Source: Henricia sp. BOLD:AAB3569 (lineage: Eukaryota > Echinodermata > Asteroidea > Spinulosida > Echinasteridae). Taken from it: a DNA stretch of 64,000 bases. The notes under the pieces are model-generated. The model worked only from the letters and a program-made list of their open reading frames with translations. It made no database searches and was not told where the DNA came from. The stretch's first letter is position 1. Every line of letters begins with the position of its first letter. The stretch is from NCBI GenBank assembly GCA_037783545.1, contig JBBELK010000011.1:1550001-1614000 (forward strand). Reading direction: 5' to 3'. Below, piece after piece: positions 45,701 to 56,388 of this stretch. The position numbers and the translations under genes are program-made.

Positions 45701-48700
45701 TTTTTAAGTTGTCCCATAGGTTTACTGCAGGAGGGCTTATGTGACGTCCGACTTGTAAATTCTTTCCAAAACTTAATATGGTAAAAAGCGTGTTTCGTAA
45801 TCGGCATAAAATAGCTATTGAGCTCGTGCCAATGACATCATTTTGGGCTCAAATAATGCCGCGTCGTTGTGCGTGCACGTTGTGTGTGTCCATAGCGTGC
45901 GTAACGCGCAATGCTAAGGCTCCCATTGGTGAATTAAACCGCGTTACGCCCACCAGAGACACACACAGCGTGCACGCACGTCGCTTCCACAATGACTCAG
46001 CATTATTTGACTCCCAAAATGGCGTATTTGCACGTGTTCGAAGGGGGTCAATACAAACACTTCAATCGTTTTATGAATTTTAAAGTCTGGGGGTCACATT
46101 TTCTACCCAATAAAAGCTACCTACCTTTTCCAAGCATTCTGCGTCCATTTTAATGTTAATGTCCAACATGAATATGCTTTCTAACGGCATCAGAGAGTCT
46201 TTCACAACTTTGTTGCGCATGCTTAGGGCGCCCTGTATGATTAGCACCTCATCTTCCGTTAGCGGTTCCTCATTCTGTTCTTGCTGTTCTTTGTGTATAC
46301 CGACCAAGGCACCAAGCTCTACGAGCATAATATGGACATGCACAACATTATTTTTAGTGAATTGTTGGTATTGTTTTTCTGACTATTAATAGCGTTAACG
46401 GCCGTTTTCACTGCCAGAATATTGTTGTGCGCACTGGCAAAAACCTTCTCAGAGCGGGTTTTAGTTTGCCGGTGCATGCACAACAGTACTGAAACATTCT
46501 CGAGAACGGAAATAGCACTCAGTAGAGATGCGCTATAAGTTGGGGAACTGAAACAACCTACCAGCTCTCCTGAAGAAGGTTCCATGTTCATGCCCCAAGA
46601 TGCAATCCAAGACTTTGGAGATCGGCCAAGAAATCGGAAATAAGATGATCATAAGGAAGATAACCAAACTAAATATGCAAGAAAAACCAAAAAGGAGGGG
46701 AAAATGAATACTTATTGAGGGTTGCCACAGAAAACAAAAAGCTTACCTGATATACCACTGTGCCTCATAGCTCAGCTGGTAGAGCACCTGCCCAGTGTGT
46801 CAGAGGTCTTGGGAGAAACCTGAGGGTGTATACCACTGTGCCTCATAACTCAGCTGGTAGAGCATCTGCCTGGTGTGTAAGAGGTCTTGGGAGAAACCTG
46901 AGGGAGTATACCACTGTGCCTCATAGCTCAGTTGGTGGAGCATCTGCCTGATGTGTCAGAGGTCTTGGGGGGAACCCTGAGGGTGTATATCACTGTGCCT
47001 CATAGCTCAGCTGGTAGAGCATCTGCCTGGTGTGTCGGAGGTCTTAGGGAAATCCTGAGGGAGTATACCACTGTGCCTCATAGCTCAGCTGGTGGAGCAT
47101 TTGCCCAGTGTGTCAGAGGTCTTGGGAGAAAACTGAGGGCGTAATACCACTGTGCCTCATATCTCAGCTGGTAGAGCATCTGCCTGGTGTGTAAGAGGTC
47201 TTGGGGAAAACCTGAGGGAGCATACTACTGTGCCTCTTAGCTCAGCTGGTAGAGCATCTGCCCAGTGTGTCAGAGGTCTTGGGGGAAACCTGAGAGTGTA
47301 TACCACTGTGCCTCATAGCTCAGCTGGTAGAGCATCTGCCTGGTGTGTGAGAGGTCTTGGGGAAAACCTGAGGGTGTATACCACTGTGCCTCATAACTCA
47401 GCTGGTAGAGCATCTGCCTGGTGTGTCGGAGGTCTTGGGGGAAACCTAAGGGTGTATACCACTGTGCCTCATAGCTCAGCTGGTAGAGCATCTGCCTGGT
47501 GTGTAAGAGGTCTTGGGGGGAAACCTGAGGGTGTATATCACTGTGCCTCATGGCTCAGCTGGTGGAGCACCTGCCTGGTGTGTCAGAGGTCTTGGGGGAA
47601 ACCTAAGGGTGTATACCACTGTGCCTCATAGCTCAGCTGGTAGAGCATCTGCCTGGTGTGTCGGAGGTCTTGGGGAAATCCTGAGGGAGTATACCACTGT
47701 GCCTCATAGCTCAGCTGATAGAGCATCTGCCTGGTGTGTTAGAGGTCTCAGGTTCGAATCCCAATAATGTGACGATCACTACACAATTTTGCAGGATACG
47801 ATTTTCATTTCAACAATTAATAATTATAAATGACTGATTTTCAAATCACAGGGCAAAATCACATACATGTAATATGGCCTTGTCTGAACCATTGGCTGCA
47901 TCTTAAATTTACACACAGATTTCTTCAGGCTTATTACGAGCTATCGAAAATATACTTTTAAGATTTGCACACTTTAACAATACATACTCACGGTGACAAT
48001 GTTGCCCCGATTGCCAGGCCATGTCTAGTGCATACTGCCTGAGGTAGAACTCTGCAGATAACAAACAAAAACAAAATATTCTGATAAAATTTTGATAAAA
48101 ACAGTTTGTTGAATACAGTGAACTTGTGGATAACAAGGCACTGATCGACCAATCACTTTGGAATCGCTTTCAAGACTGTTCTGCTTTAGTGATTTCCTCC
48201 AGGTCCAAGAGGACCTGTTTGAACAAAGTGATTCCTACAGCAATGAAATGGGACATTTTCTGTTTCTTGGAGAATCTTGTAGTTAAGGACGCAGGCTTGT
48301 CAATATGCGAGGAAAACATTTTTGGCACGAAATACACTGCGCTCCATACTAGTTGGGCAGTCAGCTGAGCTGTTACGATCCCGGACGGTGCAGGCTCATT
48401 GGTTTACGTACATAAATACAACCACAGGTAGCGCACGCATGATTCAACTTTAGACTGTTCTCTGTCGAGCGTGCCTGCACCCTCCGGGATCGTAAGAGCT
48501 CGGGCAAGGTATGGAACGTGGTGAATTTCGTGGCAAAAGTTTGTTCCTTGTGCATTGACGAGCCTGCGTCTTTAAGGGCTCTTAATTACCCAACCTCAAA
48601 AGCCATGCATCACAACAAAGGCTGGTGGTTAATGGATTCTAACATTCTACTTTGAAACAACCTTGACAAACCAACATTTTTCCCCCCTTTTTTTTGTAGT

Positions 48701-51700
48701 ACAACACTTTACAGCTGTGAGGACTTTTCTTCCAACCCCACAAAAATCTTGATGCAAATGTATTCCAAAAGAGGTAATTTTCCTTTCAATATCTGTATAT
48801 TCAAATCGTTCTTAGAACTTACATGTAGAACGAATAGAATATTAGTGTGTGCATTTGGCAACAATACACGAGCTAATATTTTTACTTAAAATGACTTATC
48901 AAGCATCAGTAATCTTGTACAGATTTGATAGAAAAACCCAAATTTAGGAGTGGGAACAATTATAGATTTTTTTAGAAAACCCTTTCAGCCAGTCTTATAT
49001 GTTTTGCACACAAGATCCGAAGCCATGATCAACTACTTAATAGACCGATCCAGTAAGCTCCGCCCATTTTGGAATTGACCAATCACAGCCTCAGGTTCAG
49101 GTAACCAAAAAGCAGATCTTCATTTTGGTTACCCAAGTCCTCAAAATTTTGTGCACAGAGCTACGGCAAATGCAGCACGAGTGACGCAAAAACACCATAA
49201 ACATTATTTTTATTAGCGCAGAGGAGGCCTAGCAGGTTTAAAACGGATTGTATAAGACTATCCTAACCAACTTTTAATCTCTTCATAAATGTGTTTTTGT
49301 GTTAACGTGAAAAACTTACCAAAATTAGCTTGTCGTTTTGCTAAGTTGTGCATTCACTTCGTTTTAGATGCGTGTCGAGATGTTTTTGTTCGATGGCGCG
49401 CGTTACGCGTATTGCAGGCGTGTTGTACGTGTACAGATACTTAAGTGCACATTTTGCTTTAGAGCGTGTAGTTTCTGTGTGTGTTTCAATACGCGCTGCC
49501 AAGGCGCGGACGCTGACGCACGGCCTTGCGACTCTACTGCACACGTGCATCGCACGTGTGGCATGTTGCTAGGCAATTTCTAAATAGGCGGAGCTTACTG
49601 GATCGGTCTATTCTTTCCACTTAAATATTGGAAAAGGTGTTCTTGAACAAAAATTACTTAGCTGCTATTTTGTGGTTACACAAGACTAGATTTCGTTTGT
49701 GAATAAATGTTTGTTGTCACACTCGTCTGCTGTGGGTTCAAATACTCACTCGCCAAAGAGAAGTACCGCTGTAACAGACACAAGAATCGCAACGACCGTA
49801 TTCGTCACTCGGTCCAAGAAAATTGGCATGGACTCAACGGCTACAGCGTTGGCCAATAGCAGGGTGACAAGCAAGAGATGGTGGCGCTCTACGATTGGTG
49901 TGATGCGTTTTGCGTACTTTTGCTCGTTGGGCTTTCCACCCTCGGCCAGGACACGTAGACTGAGGATGTCTAAGGAAAGGAGGCCCATAGTCAAGCCGGA
50001 CATGAGACCTGTATGTGCAGTTGAAGAAGAGAATTCAAAATAGATGAAAATTGAAGTAACTTAGGAAAACTACACAATTTGGGAGTTTTTTTAATAATAA
50101 TAATAATGATTAGATTTGTAAGAACTCTGGATGTCGCAATAGAGCGACATTTCGGGAAGACTCTCCCCAGAGACCACCGAAATTTCAGCAAGAACCACTC
50201 AAAATGACACCTTATTTTTTTACCCAAAGCTTCAAAAAGAGAATTGGTTCTAGACCTAATAAAAATGATTCTCGATTTTAAAAAAATGGTTTTTGACCTA
50301 AAAAAATGATTTATTGAGCGTGTCGCCCTAATATACCTTTTTTACACACAAATTGTCGCCCTATCCTAGCACCCATAGTTTTTGTATAGCGCACATATTC
50401 ACCCTGCAGGGTGCTCAAGGCGCTGTTACCATTATTACCGCTGCCATCAAGGAATCACCAGAACCATTTCGCTTCAACTAGGTGGCTGCTAGTCAGGCGC
50501 ACAACACTATCAGCACTTAGATTATGGCATTCCCCTTAACAGCTTCCCATATATCCTTATGGTGAGAGTTCTACAGTACATCTAACCACCAACGTAAAAG
50601 TCGGCATACATGTAGTCCATGAGGTCGCCACCCTATTCGAGGGTGGCGAGGTCACGGACCTGGCGACTATGCTGACATTTACGTTACTATGTTTTTTGTC
50701 TTATCCACTGTCAGCTGTACTCAGTTTACTTTAAAAACAGTTTAGCAAGAAAAACAGATAAAAATGTTCTCGAGCCATCTTCATGGCGCTGTTTAGCAGA
50801 AACAAATTTGTTTAGCACAGAAGTTTTTTGCTTTATTTTGCAAAACTGGGTTGCTACCCAAAATCGTATGTGATGTGTATTTACTTCTAAAAACACAATT
50901 TGACATACAATTTTGGCTGGTAACCCATTTTATAAAGCAAACAATTTTTTTTGCTAAACAGCGCCATGAAATTGGCCCCTGGTCTATCACTTAAATCCTT
51001 GTGTACAAAACTTATGAGAAAAACTTCATGTCACCACAAAAGAACTGCAAAAGTACCTGACTGGACTACAAACCTCTTATTAAAGGGGCTATGTCACGGT
51101 TTGCACATGCGCTGCAAAACTTGAAAAAGTGTGGCGAACTTTTTCAAGTTTTGTCGCCAGGTTTTGCATATCCTATTAAATCTTTGCCATCCCTTATAAT
51201 TCTTTAGTAATTTTGGCAGTGGTGTACTTGTCAACGTCCAGGATGTCCTGATGCATTACTTTTTACTTGGAATCGCACTGTTTGCCGTATTTTTAAGCCG
51301 CCAAACATAGACATCACCGTGTGTGCGGCCGTCGTTAAAAAAAGTTTTTTCATCCCATCAATAAACTCGACAAAACATGACAGAAACGGCATCGAATGAT
51401 ATGAATGACATGGTTGAATACAGCAATTTACTTAACCTTGTTTTCCATCAAAACTGACATGCTTATTTGGCCCTGACAGCAATTTTACAGCATACCTTCT
51501 GTCCTTGGAAAGACACAGTGGCCGCCACCACTGTACGATTTTGTTTTGATCGAGCAATCGCGCGCGCGCGATGCCAAATCGAACAAATGCGCGCACACGA
51601 TGCACAATGTAGTTGAATTCTGTGTATTGTAAACACTTATGAACAAACACACTGCCCATGCGGGACGTGCCTAGTACACGATGTACACAACTTTAGCACA

Positions 51701-52271
51701 CGCACTAATAGCGTTGTGTAACGAAATTGCACTACATTCATCTGAGCCCGCACGTGTGTCAAAATATGAAAGGATTTGGCGCATGCGCAAACCGTGACAT
51801 AGCCCCTTTAACATTCAGTCTCCCTGGCACAAGTTAAATCAATTTCTAATTAATTAAATAAATTTCTCACTAGGCTCACTTAAATTTTTACAATTATTCA
51901 CAAATTAAAATAAATATTTTTTGGGGGGATTTTAAGTTTCCGGCTCCAAAACTTTGCAACTTTTGAAATAAACATAATATGTTCACAAAAAAAAGGCAAG
52001 GACCTGGGTTCGAATCCCAGTCGGGGCACTGCAATTTTATAAATTCATCTTTCACAAATACTGTAAAAGTACACTTCAGCAGAGGAAACGTATTGAAGTT
52101 TGCTGAGTGAATCTTACCAGCAAACAGGACGAGTGCACAGTAAATTCCGATATAGATCCAAAACATCTCATCATGTATGTCCAGGTGATGCTCAACTTCG
52201 TGGTATTCCGTGCCATTGCATACGACGGTTTCTGGATCTTTTATCGTGCAGTTTATGTATATTCCATCCAT
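39747..52271 (-). CDS. DUF21/CBS-pair membrane protein (CNNM/Mam3-type), eight coding exons, 485 aa
   Basis: Coding exons (minus strand): 52271-52118, 50008-49750, 48051-47992, 46668-46562, 46318-46125, 45069-44758, 41199-41035 and 39953-39747. Phases agree and the total is 1458 nt. A short extracellular N-terminus has two N-glycosylation sequons (NCT at 7, NGT at 19). The DUF21 transmembrane domain follows, about residues 33-200, with [55 protein letters not shown] and [16 protein letters not shown] pair spans about 230-390, with [21 protein letters not shown] and [16 protein letters not shown]. The tail ends SETTPLI. This family handles Mg2+ or other divalent metals (CNNM/CorC; yeast Mam3 and plant DUF21 proteins). 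No cNMP-binding-like domain follows the CBS pair, so it resembles the plant/fungal layout more than vertebrate CNNM1-4. The exon at 41199 has a weak acceptor. Confidence 0.88.
40487..40690. repeat. Interspersed repeat, inverted copy of the 21480 family
   Basis: It begins cctccccaaaatactatcca and contains ggttggtgtaatcactgc, the reverse complement of the 21480-21740 element. It lies in the last intron of the DUF21 gene. Confidence 0.6.
40860..40975. repeat. Interspersed repeat, second copy of the 9380 family
   Basis: It shares caggcagagtggcgcaccc, gcagtcagccttgccacaag and tacacgttactgaccgataa with 9380-9545. It lies directly downstream of exon 7 of the DUF21 gene. Confidence 0.65.
41350..41545 (-). 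mobile_element. tRNA-derived SINE with head, minus strand
   Basis: The minus strand reads GGTACCGTGGCCGAGTGGTTTAAG, the A-box region of a leucine/serine-like tRNA, with the shared body towards 41360. It lies in a DUF21 intron. Confidence 0.65.
42500..42935. mobile_element. Palindromic MITE-like element, relative of the 18396 family
   Basis: The left end (gtctgtccacagtaatgggg) and right end (ccccattactgtggacagac) are perfect inverted repeats. The centre pairs gtgtacaaattttcctatta with taataggaaaatttgtgcac style text. The layout (wide arms, centre with a GTACAAATTT word) is like the elements at 18396 and 45205, but the sequence differs. Confidence 0.75.
42936..44757. other. DUF21 intron sequence, no gene seen
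   Basis: Positions 43845-43930 carry a local palindrome (gtacgatttggccgtatttcgtacgg). A 71-codon frame at 44347-44562 has no splice or homology support. Confidence 0.4.
45205..45630. mobile_element. ~430-bp palindromic MITE-like element, copy B
   Basis: The ends gtctgtccatggtaaagggg and ccccctttaccgtggaaagac are inverted, and the arms match copy A at 18396-18845 closely. It lies in the DUF21 intron between exons 5 and 6. Confidence 0.8.
45745..46045. mobile_element. ~300-bp palindromic element with CG-rich core
   Basis: Arms pair from gacatcattttgggctcaaataatg and gcgtgcacgttgtgtgtgtc on the left to gacacacacagcgtgcacgc and cattatttgactcccaaaatg on the right. Confidence 0.65.
46761..47772 (+). 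repeat. Tandem array of 13 tRNA-like units, 78-79 bp each
   Basis: Units start (tgcctcat) at 46761, 46839, 46917, 46996, 47074, 47153, 47231, 47309, 47387, 47465, 47544, 47622 and 47700. Each has a near-perfect tRNA 5' half with an A box (TAGCTCAGCTGG), a D-arm and an anticodon-arm-like CATCTGCCTGGTGTGTCAGAGG. Only the last unit continues into a B box (ggttcgaatcc). In the others this part is replaced by ttgggggaaacctgagggtgtataccactg. The array looks like amplification of the head of a tRNA-derived SINE plus its upstream flank. It sits in the DUF21 intron between exons 3 and 4. Open frames here are artefacts of the repeat. Confidence 0.92.
48100..48290. repeat. Interspersed repeat, direct copy of the 9101 family
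   Basis: It shares gaacttgtggataacaaggc, gatcgaccaatcactttgg and gaggacctgtttgaacaaag with 9101-9320, and runs into the palindrome at 48283-48577. Confidence 0.7.
48283..48577. mobile_element. Palindromic element with GACGCAGGCTTGTC ends
   Basis: The left (aaggacgcaggcttgtcaat) and right (attgacgagcctgcgtctt) ends are inverted. The centre pairs gatcccggacggtgcaggc with gcctgcaccctccgggatc. It is related to 22466-22576 and 23300-23447. Confidence 0.7.
49045..49612. mobile_element. ~560-bp MITE-like element, TIR AGACCGATCCAGTAAGCTCC
   Basis: The left end (tagaccgatccagtaagctc) and right end (gagcttactggatcggtcta) are perfect inverted repeats flanked by AT. The interior has GC-rich patches but no recognised gene. 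It is in DUF21 intron sequence just downstream of the exon at 49750-50008. Confidence 0.8.
50780..50985. mobile_element. Foldback repeat ending atgaaattggcccct
   Basis: gcgctgtttagcagaaacaa on the left is mirrored by tttgctaaacagcgccatga on the right. It is related to the element at 2750-2995. Confidence 0.6.
51080..51812. mobile_element. ~730-bp MITE-like element, TIR TTAAAGGGGCTATGTCACGG
   Basis: The left end (ttaaaggggctatgtcacgg) and right end (ccgtgacatagcccctttaa) are perfect inverted repeats that extend into tttgcacatgcgc and gcgcatgcgcaaa. The interior contains gcgcgcgcgcgatgcc and no gene. It lies in the first coding intron of the DUF21 gene. Confidence 0.85.
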
Positions 52272-52334
52272 TTTGTTCTGTGAAAGTGTACAAAAACAAG
52301 AAAAATACATGTTACATTATGCCAGTGTTGTAGT

Positions 52335-52445
52335 CGAGTCACCAATATCGAGTCCGAATCCGAGTCTCGAGTCACTAGCCTCGAGTCCGAGTCTCGAGTC
52401 ACTTTCCTCGAGCCCGAGTCCGAGTCACGAGTCACTTGTTTGCCA
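52335..52445. repeat. Degenerate hexamer repeat of CGAGTC
   Basis: About 15 copies of CGAGTC/CGAGTCA run between 52335 and 52440, immediately upstream of the first coding exon of the DUF21 gene. Confidence 0.75.
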
Positions 52446-53549
52446 AATTAATGAAACTGAATCTGCTATATTTTGTTCACACAATATGTGGGGCAGTGTA
52501 CATATTCACGCATCGAACTGTTTTTTCGAAGAATCCTATATTGTTGATGTCCAACGTGGCGCGGCCCCTAACGTGGCGGGCTTTACTTTCCGTTCTCTCT
52601 TGGCGCAATAAACAATCTGTTGCACTTGGCATTAAATGGAAATAAAGTTCTCAAGTACCTTCATAGATTCCAAAACTAAAATACGGAGAAGAATCATTCA
52701 GTTACTAGAAATTCACCGGAATGTGAAGGCATCGCCGTTCGCTTCAGGTTGTCATGAAACCATACACGGAAGCCTGTAATAGGCATTTCACGTGAATAAA
52801 ATCAGGCATACTGGCGTTGTGTACAGTGTCACAGTGTGTGCGTGCAAGTGGTCTTCGTGGGCCATCGTAGTAAGGCATCAAACCGTTTCAGCCAATCAGC
52901 GGCGCGCTCCACGTTAGGGGACAGTCCGGGCGATTTCGGGAAAAAAGTGTTCATCGTTTTGTCCTGATTGTTTGTGTTATTTTGTACTTGTTGATGAGTC
53001 AAAATATTAAAGTATTACTTTTTCTTGGAGCCTATGAATTATACTACAAGGTGTGTAAGTTTCAACTAATTCTGCTAGGGGTTTTGCTATAAGGTGAGCG
53101 GATTTCCAGTGAGTTGTCGAAGTGCGCCAAGTTAGGGGACATCACTATAATTGAATCGCAATGATTGCTATACCGGTTTAGTTTTGTGTCGCAATTGTGG
53201 CAGAATACATCGCAAACTGAACAATTTTGTTCCCTGCTGGAGACTGAGTAGACGATCGGTGAAAGTTTTCGTGAATTTTAAAGATTTCTCAGAACGATTT
53301 CGAGTAGTATTTTGTACCTTGTCTATAACTAAACTAAGCCTAGGTAGAATTTTGTACCCTAAATTAATAATTATTTAATTACTTACAGAGAAAGCCTTAA
53401 TTTTTCACATTTGCATGCAAATTAAAAGATAATGCGACAAACAACTTTCAAAAACAATTTGACGTCAGAGAAGTTACGCCGAGGAAAGCGTCGGCCTGCG
53501 AAATTACGTGCGCGCGAATTTAGGTGCTTGCAGGATACAGGGGTGATAC

Positions 53550-53840
53550 TATATACCGGAAAACACCGGAAAATACCGGAAAACACCGGAAAACTCACCG
53601 GAAAACATACTAAATACCGGAAAACACTAAATACCGGAAAACACCGAAAAACACCGGAAAACATACTAAATACCGGAAAACACACTAAATACCGGAAAAC
53701 ACCCGAAAGCACTTAATAACACCACCCCCACTACCTGCAGAAAACACCATAAAATACTGTTTTCCGGTGTTTTCCGGTATTTAGTATGTTTTCCGGTATT
53801 TAGTATGTTTTCCGGTGTTTTCCGGTAAATAGTACTACCG
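53550..53840. mobile_element. Foldback built from ACCGGAAAAC iterations
   Basis: The left arm repeats taccggaaaacaccggaaaa about a dozen times, sometimes as actaaataccggaaaacac. The right arm (about 53755-53835) is the mirrored form, gtgttttccggtatttagta. The outer edges atactataTACCGG and CCGGTAAATAGTACT are inverted. It resembles the shorter element at 36405-36560. Confidence 0.8.
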
Positions 53841-54045
53841 GGATACAGCACTTTTTTCGCCAATGATCTAGTAATAATAGGATCGGGAACCAGTCTACCG
53901 GATCCGGACGAATGGCCAAATGAAACCGCTCACTTGTACTTACTTGGCCCTTTGCTTTATAAAAAAGTAAAACCGTAAATGCACACGAAAAGGTTTCCAT
54001 ACTAATCGTGATTATATTCTACGCTTTGGACATTAACCAACCTAC

Positions 54046-54200
54046 CTTTTGTCAAAATATAACGAAGTGAAGCTAAAAATGCGCGCAACGAAACTGCACA
54101 CACGCTGCCTGCAGATTTCGTTGGAGTACAATTCGCCCCTTTATGATCAGTTTTGCAACTAGGCTTTATAGGAGGCGACTTTGTCGGCAGGCAAATGAGG
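54046..54200 (-). other. Possible 5' UTR exon and start region of the DUF21 gene
   Basis: On the minus strand a consensus donor (AAAAG then GTAGGT) ends at 54046. The acceptor TTTCACAG just 5' of the ATG exon (exon start about 52277) needs such an upstream partner. The sequence on its 5' side (54200-54260) is CG-rich (gccgccgcgcccgcgacgg), as expected of a promoter. It was assigned from splice signals alone. Confidence 0.4.
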
Positions 54201-55410
54201 GCGCTACGCATATTTCACAGTCGGTATTATTTGCCGCCGCGCCCGCGACGGACCCTGGGACCGGGATTTCCCTGAACGATATTTCTGGCGACATTTTTTG
54301 TTTACATATTGTTTTGTGCAGTGTATCTTTCTTGGAATGTCTTGCACTTTAGCAGGTTAGGTGGAGCAACTACCAATATGCTTGGTATGGATGAAAAAAT
54401 GTGGATGTGTCGGATAAAAATGTGTTTTTAATTCTATTTTGTCAGGTTTGTTGACTTGCAGCTTCCTCCATGCCATGGCATGGTGGTTAACTTGCAGTGA
54501 TATCCCGGTTGGGACAAATCACCCGAGTTCAATATAAAACGATATGAACTGTAAGAGCACAGAAAAAGAAATAAAATGGCACAAGAAACATCTTAATATG
54601 AGCAAAGTTTCTGAAATTATGAGCGTTTGAAGTTGTAAAATCGGTACCAAAAATTGTCAAAGAGACGCGTCGCGTGTGCTATCGCGCGCTAAATGGGTTT
54701 CAGGATCTACATTTTTACCGTTATGGACAGTATCGCGGAGTTGAACTGCGTACGGCGGTTTAACTCACTGCATACAAGGTCCAACTTCCAGCCAATGATT
54801 ATTTTGATCCCGTGCGTGACCTCCATATAAAGCGCATGAATATTTCAAATGGGAAACCTTGTTAAATACGTTTTCCCGTCTTTGAAATGTGCTAGTTTCC
54901 ACAATAATGTGCTGGAGTTCATGAAACACTTCAAAATAAAAAACAATGTAGAAAAAGATGAAATGCAACTCTTAAAACTAGTTTCAGTTGAAACAAAACT
55001 CTTCTTCTCATGCAAAAACTTTGCGGTTCGAATCCCGGTGGAGCCATGTTGTTTTTCACGAAAAGAATCGGGAGGTTGATCATGGCTTCAGACCTTGTGT
55101 GCAAAACACCTATGAGATGGGCCTAAATTTTTCCCACTCAAAATTTTGGGTTTTTTTTCATACAATCTGCACATTCCAATGCTAGAAAAAAAATTATGAT
55201 CAACTTCCAAACTCTTACTTTTTTCACTGCATCCAGATTTCCTTTAAACTCATGGACATTTGTATTTTGTCCACATTTGTATCGAATTCATTGACCCCGG
55301 TGGTCCCTGGGTCATAAATCCCTGAAAAATAATCACTTAGTCATACTAAAAGTAACTAATAATGTTTTTTTAATTGACTTTTTCTAGGATGGTATAGCCA
55401 TAGTTTAGAC
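54200..55410. promoter_or_regulatory. Divergent intergenic region between the DUF21 and IAP genes
   Basis: The two genes point away from each other across this stretch. A CG-rich patch lies at about 54225-54270. A tRNA-like 3' half with a B box (ggttcgaatcc) is at 55024-55036, and a palindromic repeat of the 4490 family is at 55065-55220. No TATA box could be assigned. Confidence 0.35.
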
Positions 55411-55417
55411 TGGGGCA

Positions 55418-56254
55418 ATGGATATAAAGTTCTCAACCTTGGAGTACATACTGGACAGAGAGTTTGAGGCGTTTGATAAATGTAAGTATTATTAGTACTC
55501 GGGAAAATTCAGGTGTCGAATGAGAACAGTTTAAAACTTTAAAGTCCACGCTAAGTAGTCAACGAAATGGAAATATCGTGCAAATGTAGGTGTGACATTT
55601 GGTGTTTTTTAAAAATATAATTTCTTGAACCACACAGAAATTCAACTTAGAAATTTTAAAATGCAAATTCGTTTAAGAAATGCAGGCTTATTACAAATTT
55701 AAAAACTTTGGAATCAGGGTGAATTATTATTTGCCAGTTACATGATGTGCCAGTTTACGTGACGTCCACATTGCTCAACCACCAATTTGTTAAATAAAAC
55801 AAAGACTCCAAAATTACCCACAAACAGTGTAAGCCACCACATTATGCACTATTATAAAAATTTGTTGCTCCTTTTTATTTTCTCCTTAGATACTGAGATA
55901 CATGTGCATCTAAGGTATAAGCTATTGGAAGTTGACAGTCTGGAACGTGATTTTGGTACGATTTACACCAAACTTACAGTTAAATTTACAAATGTGACAG
56001 CAACAGATGAACTTCAAGATAGAGTTAACTGTGAAGAATGCTCGGATGCGCCTGTTGTAAACACCCATCGCAAAGTCTTCAAAGTCTTCGTAATCTTCTG
56101 CGTACATGCAAGTGCGGAATTAAAAATATCGAACAACAACCCGGTCTTTGAGCACTGCTCCAGTGACATTCACTGTCTCTCGCCGTTAGGCAGCTTTACC
56201 TGGATTTACCAAGACGGAAATATTGAGTACACTTTAAAAAGTAGTCAAAATTAA
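55418..56254 (+). CDS. Two-exon 142-aa reading frame upstream of the IAP gene, unrecognised
   Basis: ATG at 55418 opens MDIKFSTLEYILDREFEAFDK, ending at a consensus donor (GTAAGT at 55482). An acceptor (tctccttag, exon start 55890) restores the frame across a phase-1 junction, and the frame runs on as YTEIHVHLRYKLLEVD to TAA at 56252-56254. The product has 142 residues with alternating hydrophobic stretches that suggest a beta-rich fold and several Cys. No family is recognised. ATTAAA, a variant poly(A) signal, overlaps the stop. It could be a separate small gene or an alternative 5' end of the IAP locus. No donor was found that would splice it into the IAP frame. Confidence 0.45.
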
Positions 56255-56388
56255 AGACAAACCTTCACCATTACATTGACTGTACATATTACATCCAGAT
56301 CAAAACTTCATTATAGTGTTTACAAATGCATGTATATTGTAGATTACCTTAGCGTTAAAAAGTACATTCTTAAAAATAGCAAATTAAA

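Noticed and set aside
46760..47770. Open frames up to 159 codons on both strands of the tRNA-like array
   Set aside because: They are periodic read-throughs of the 78-bp unit with no start or splice context.
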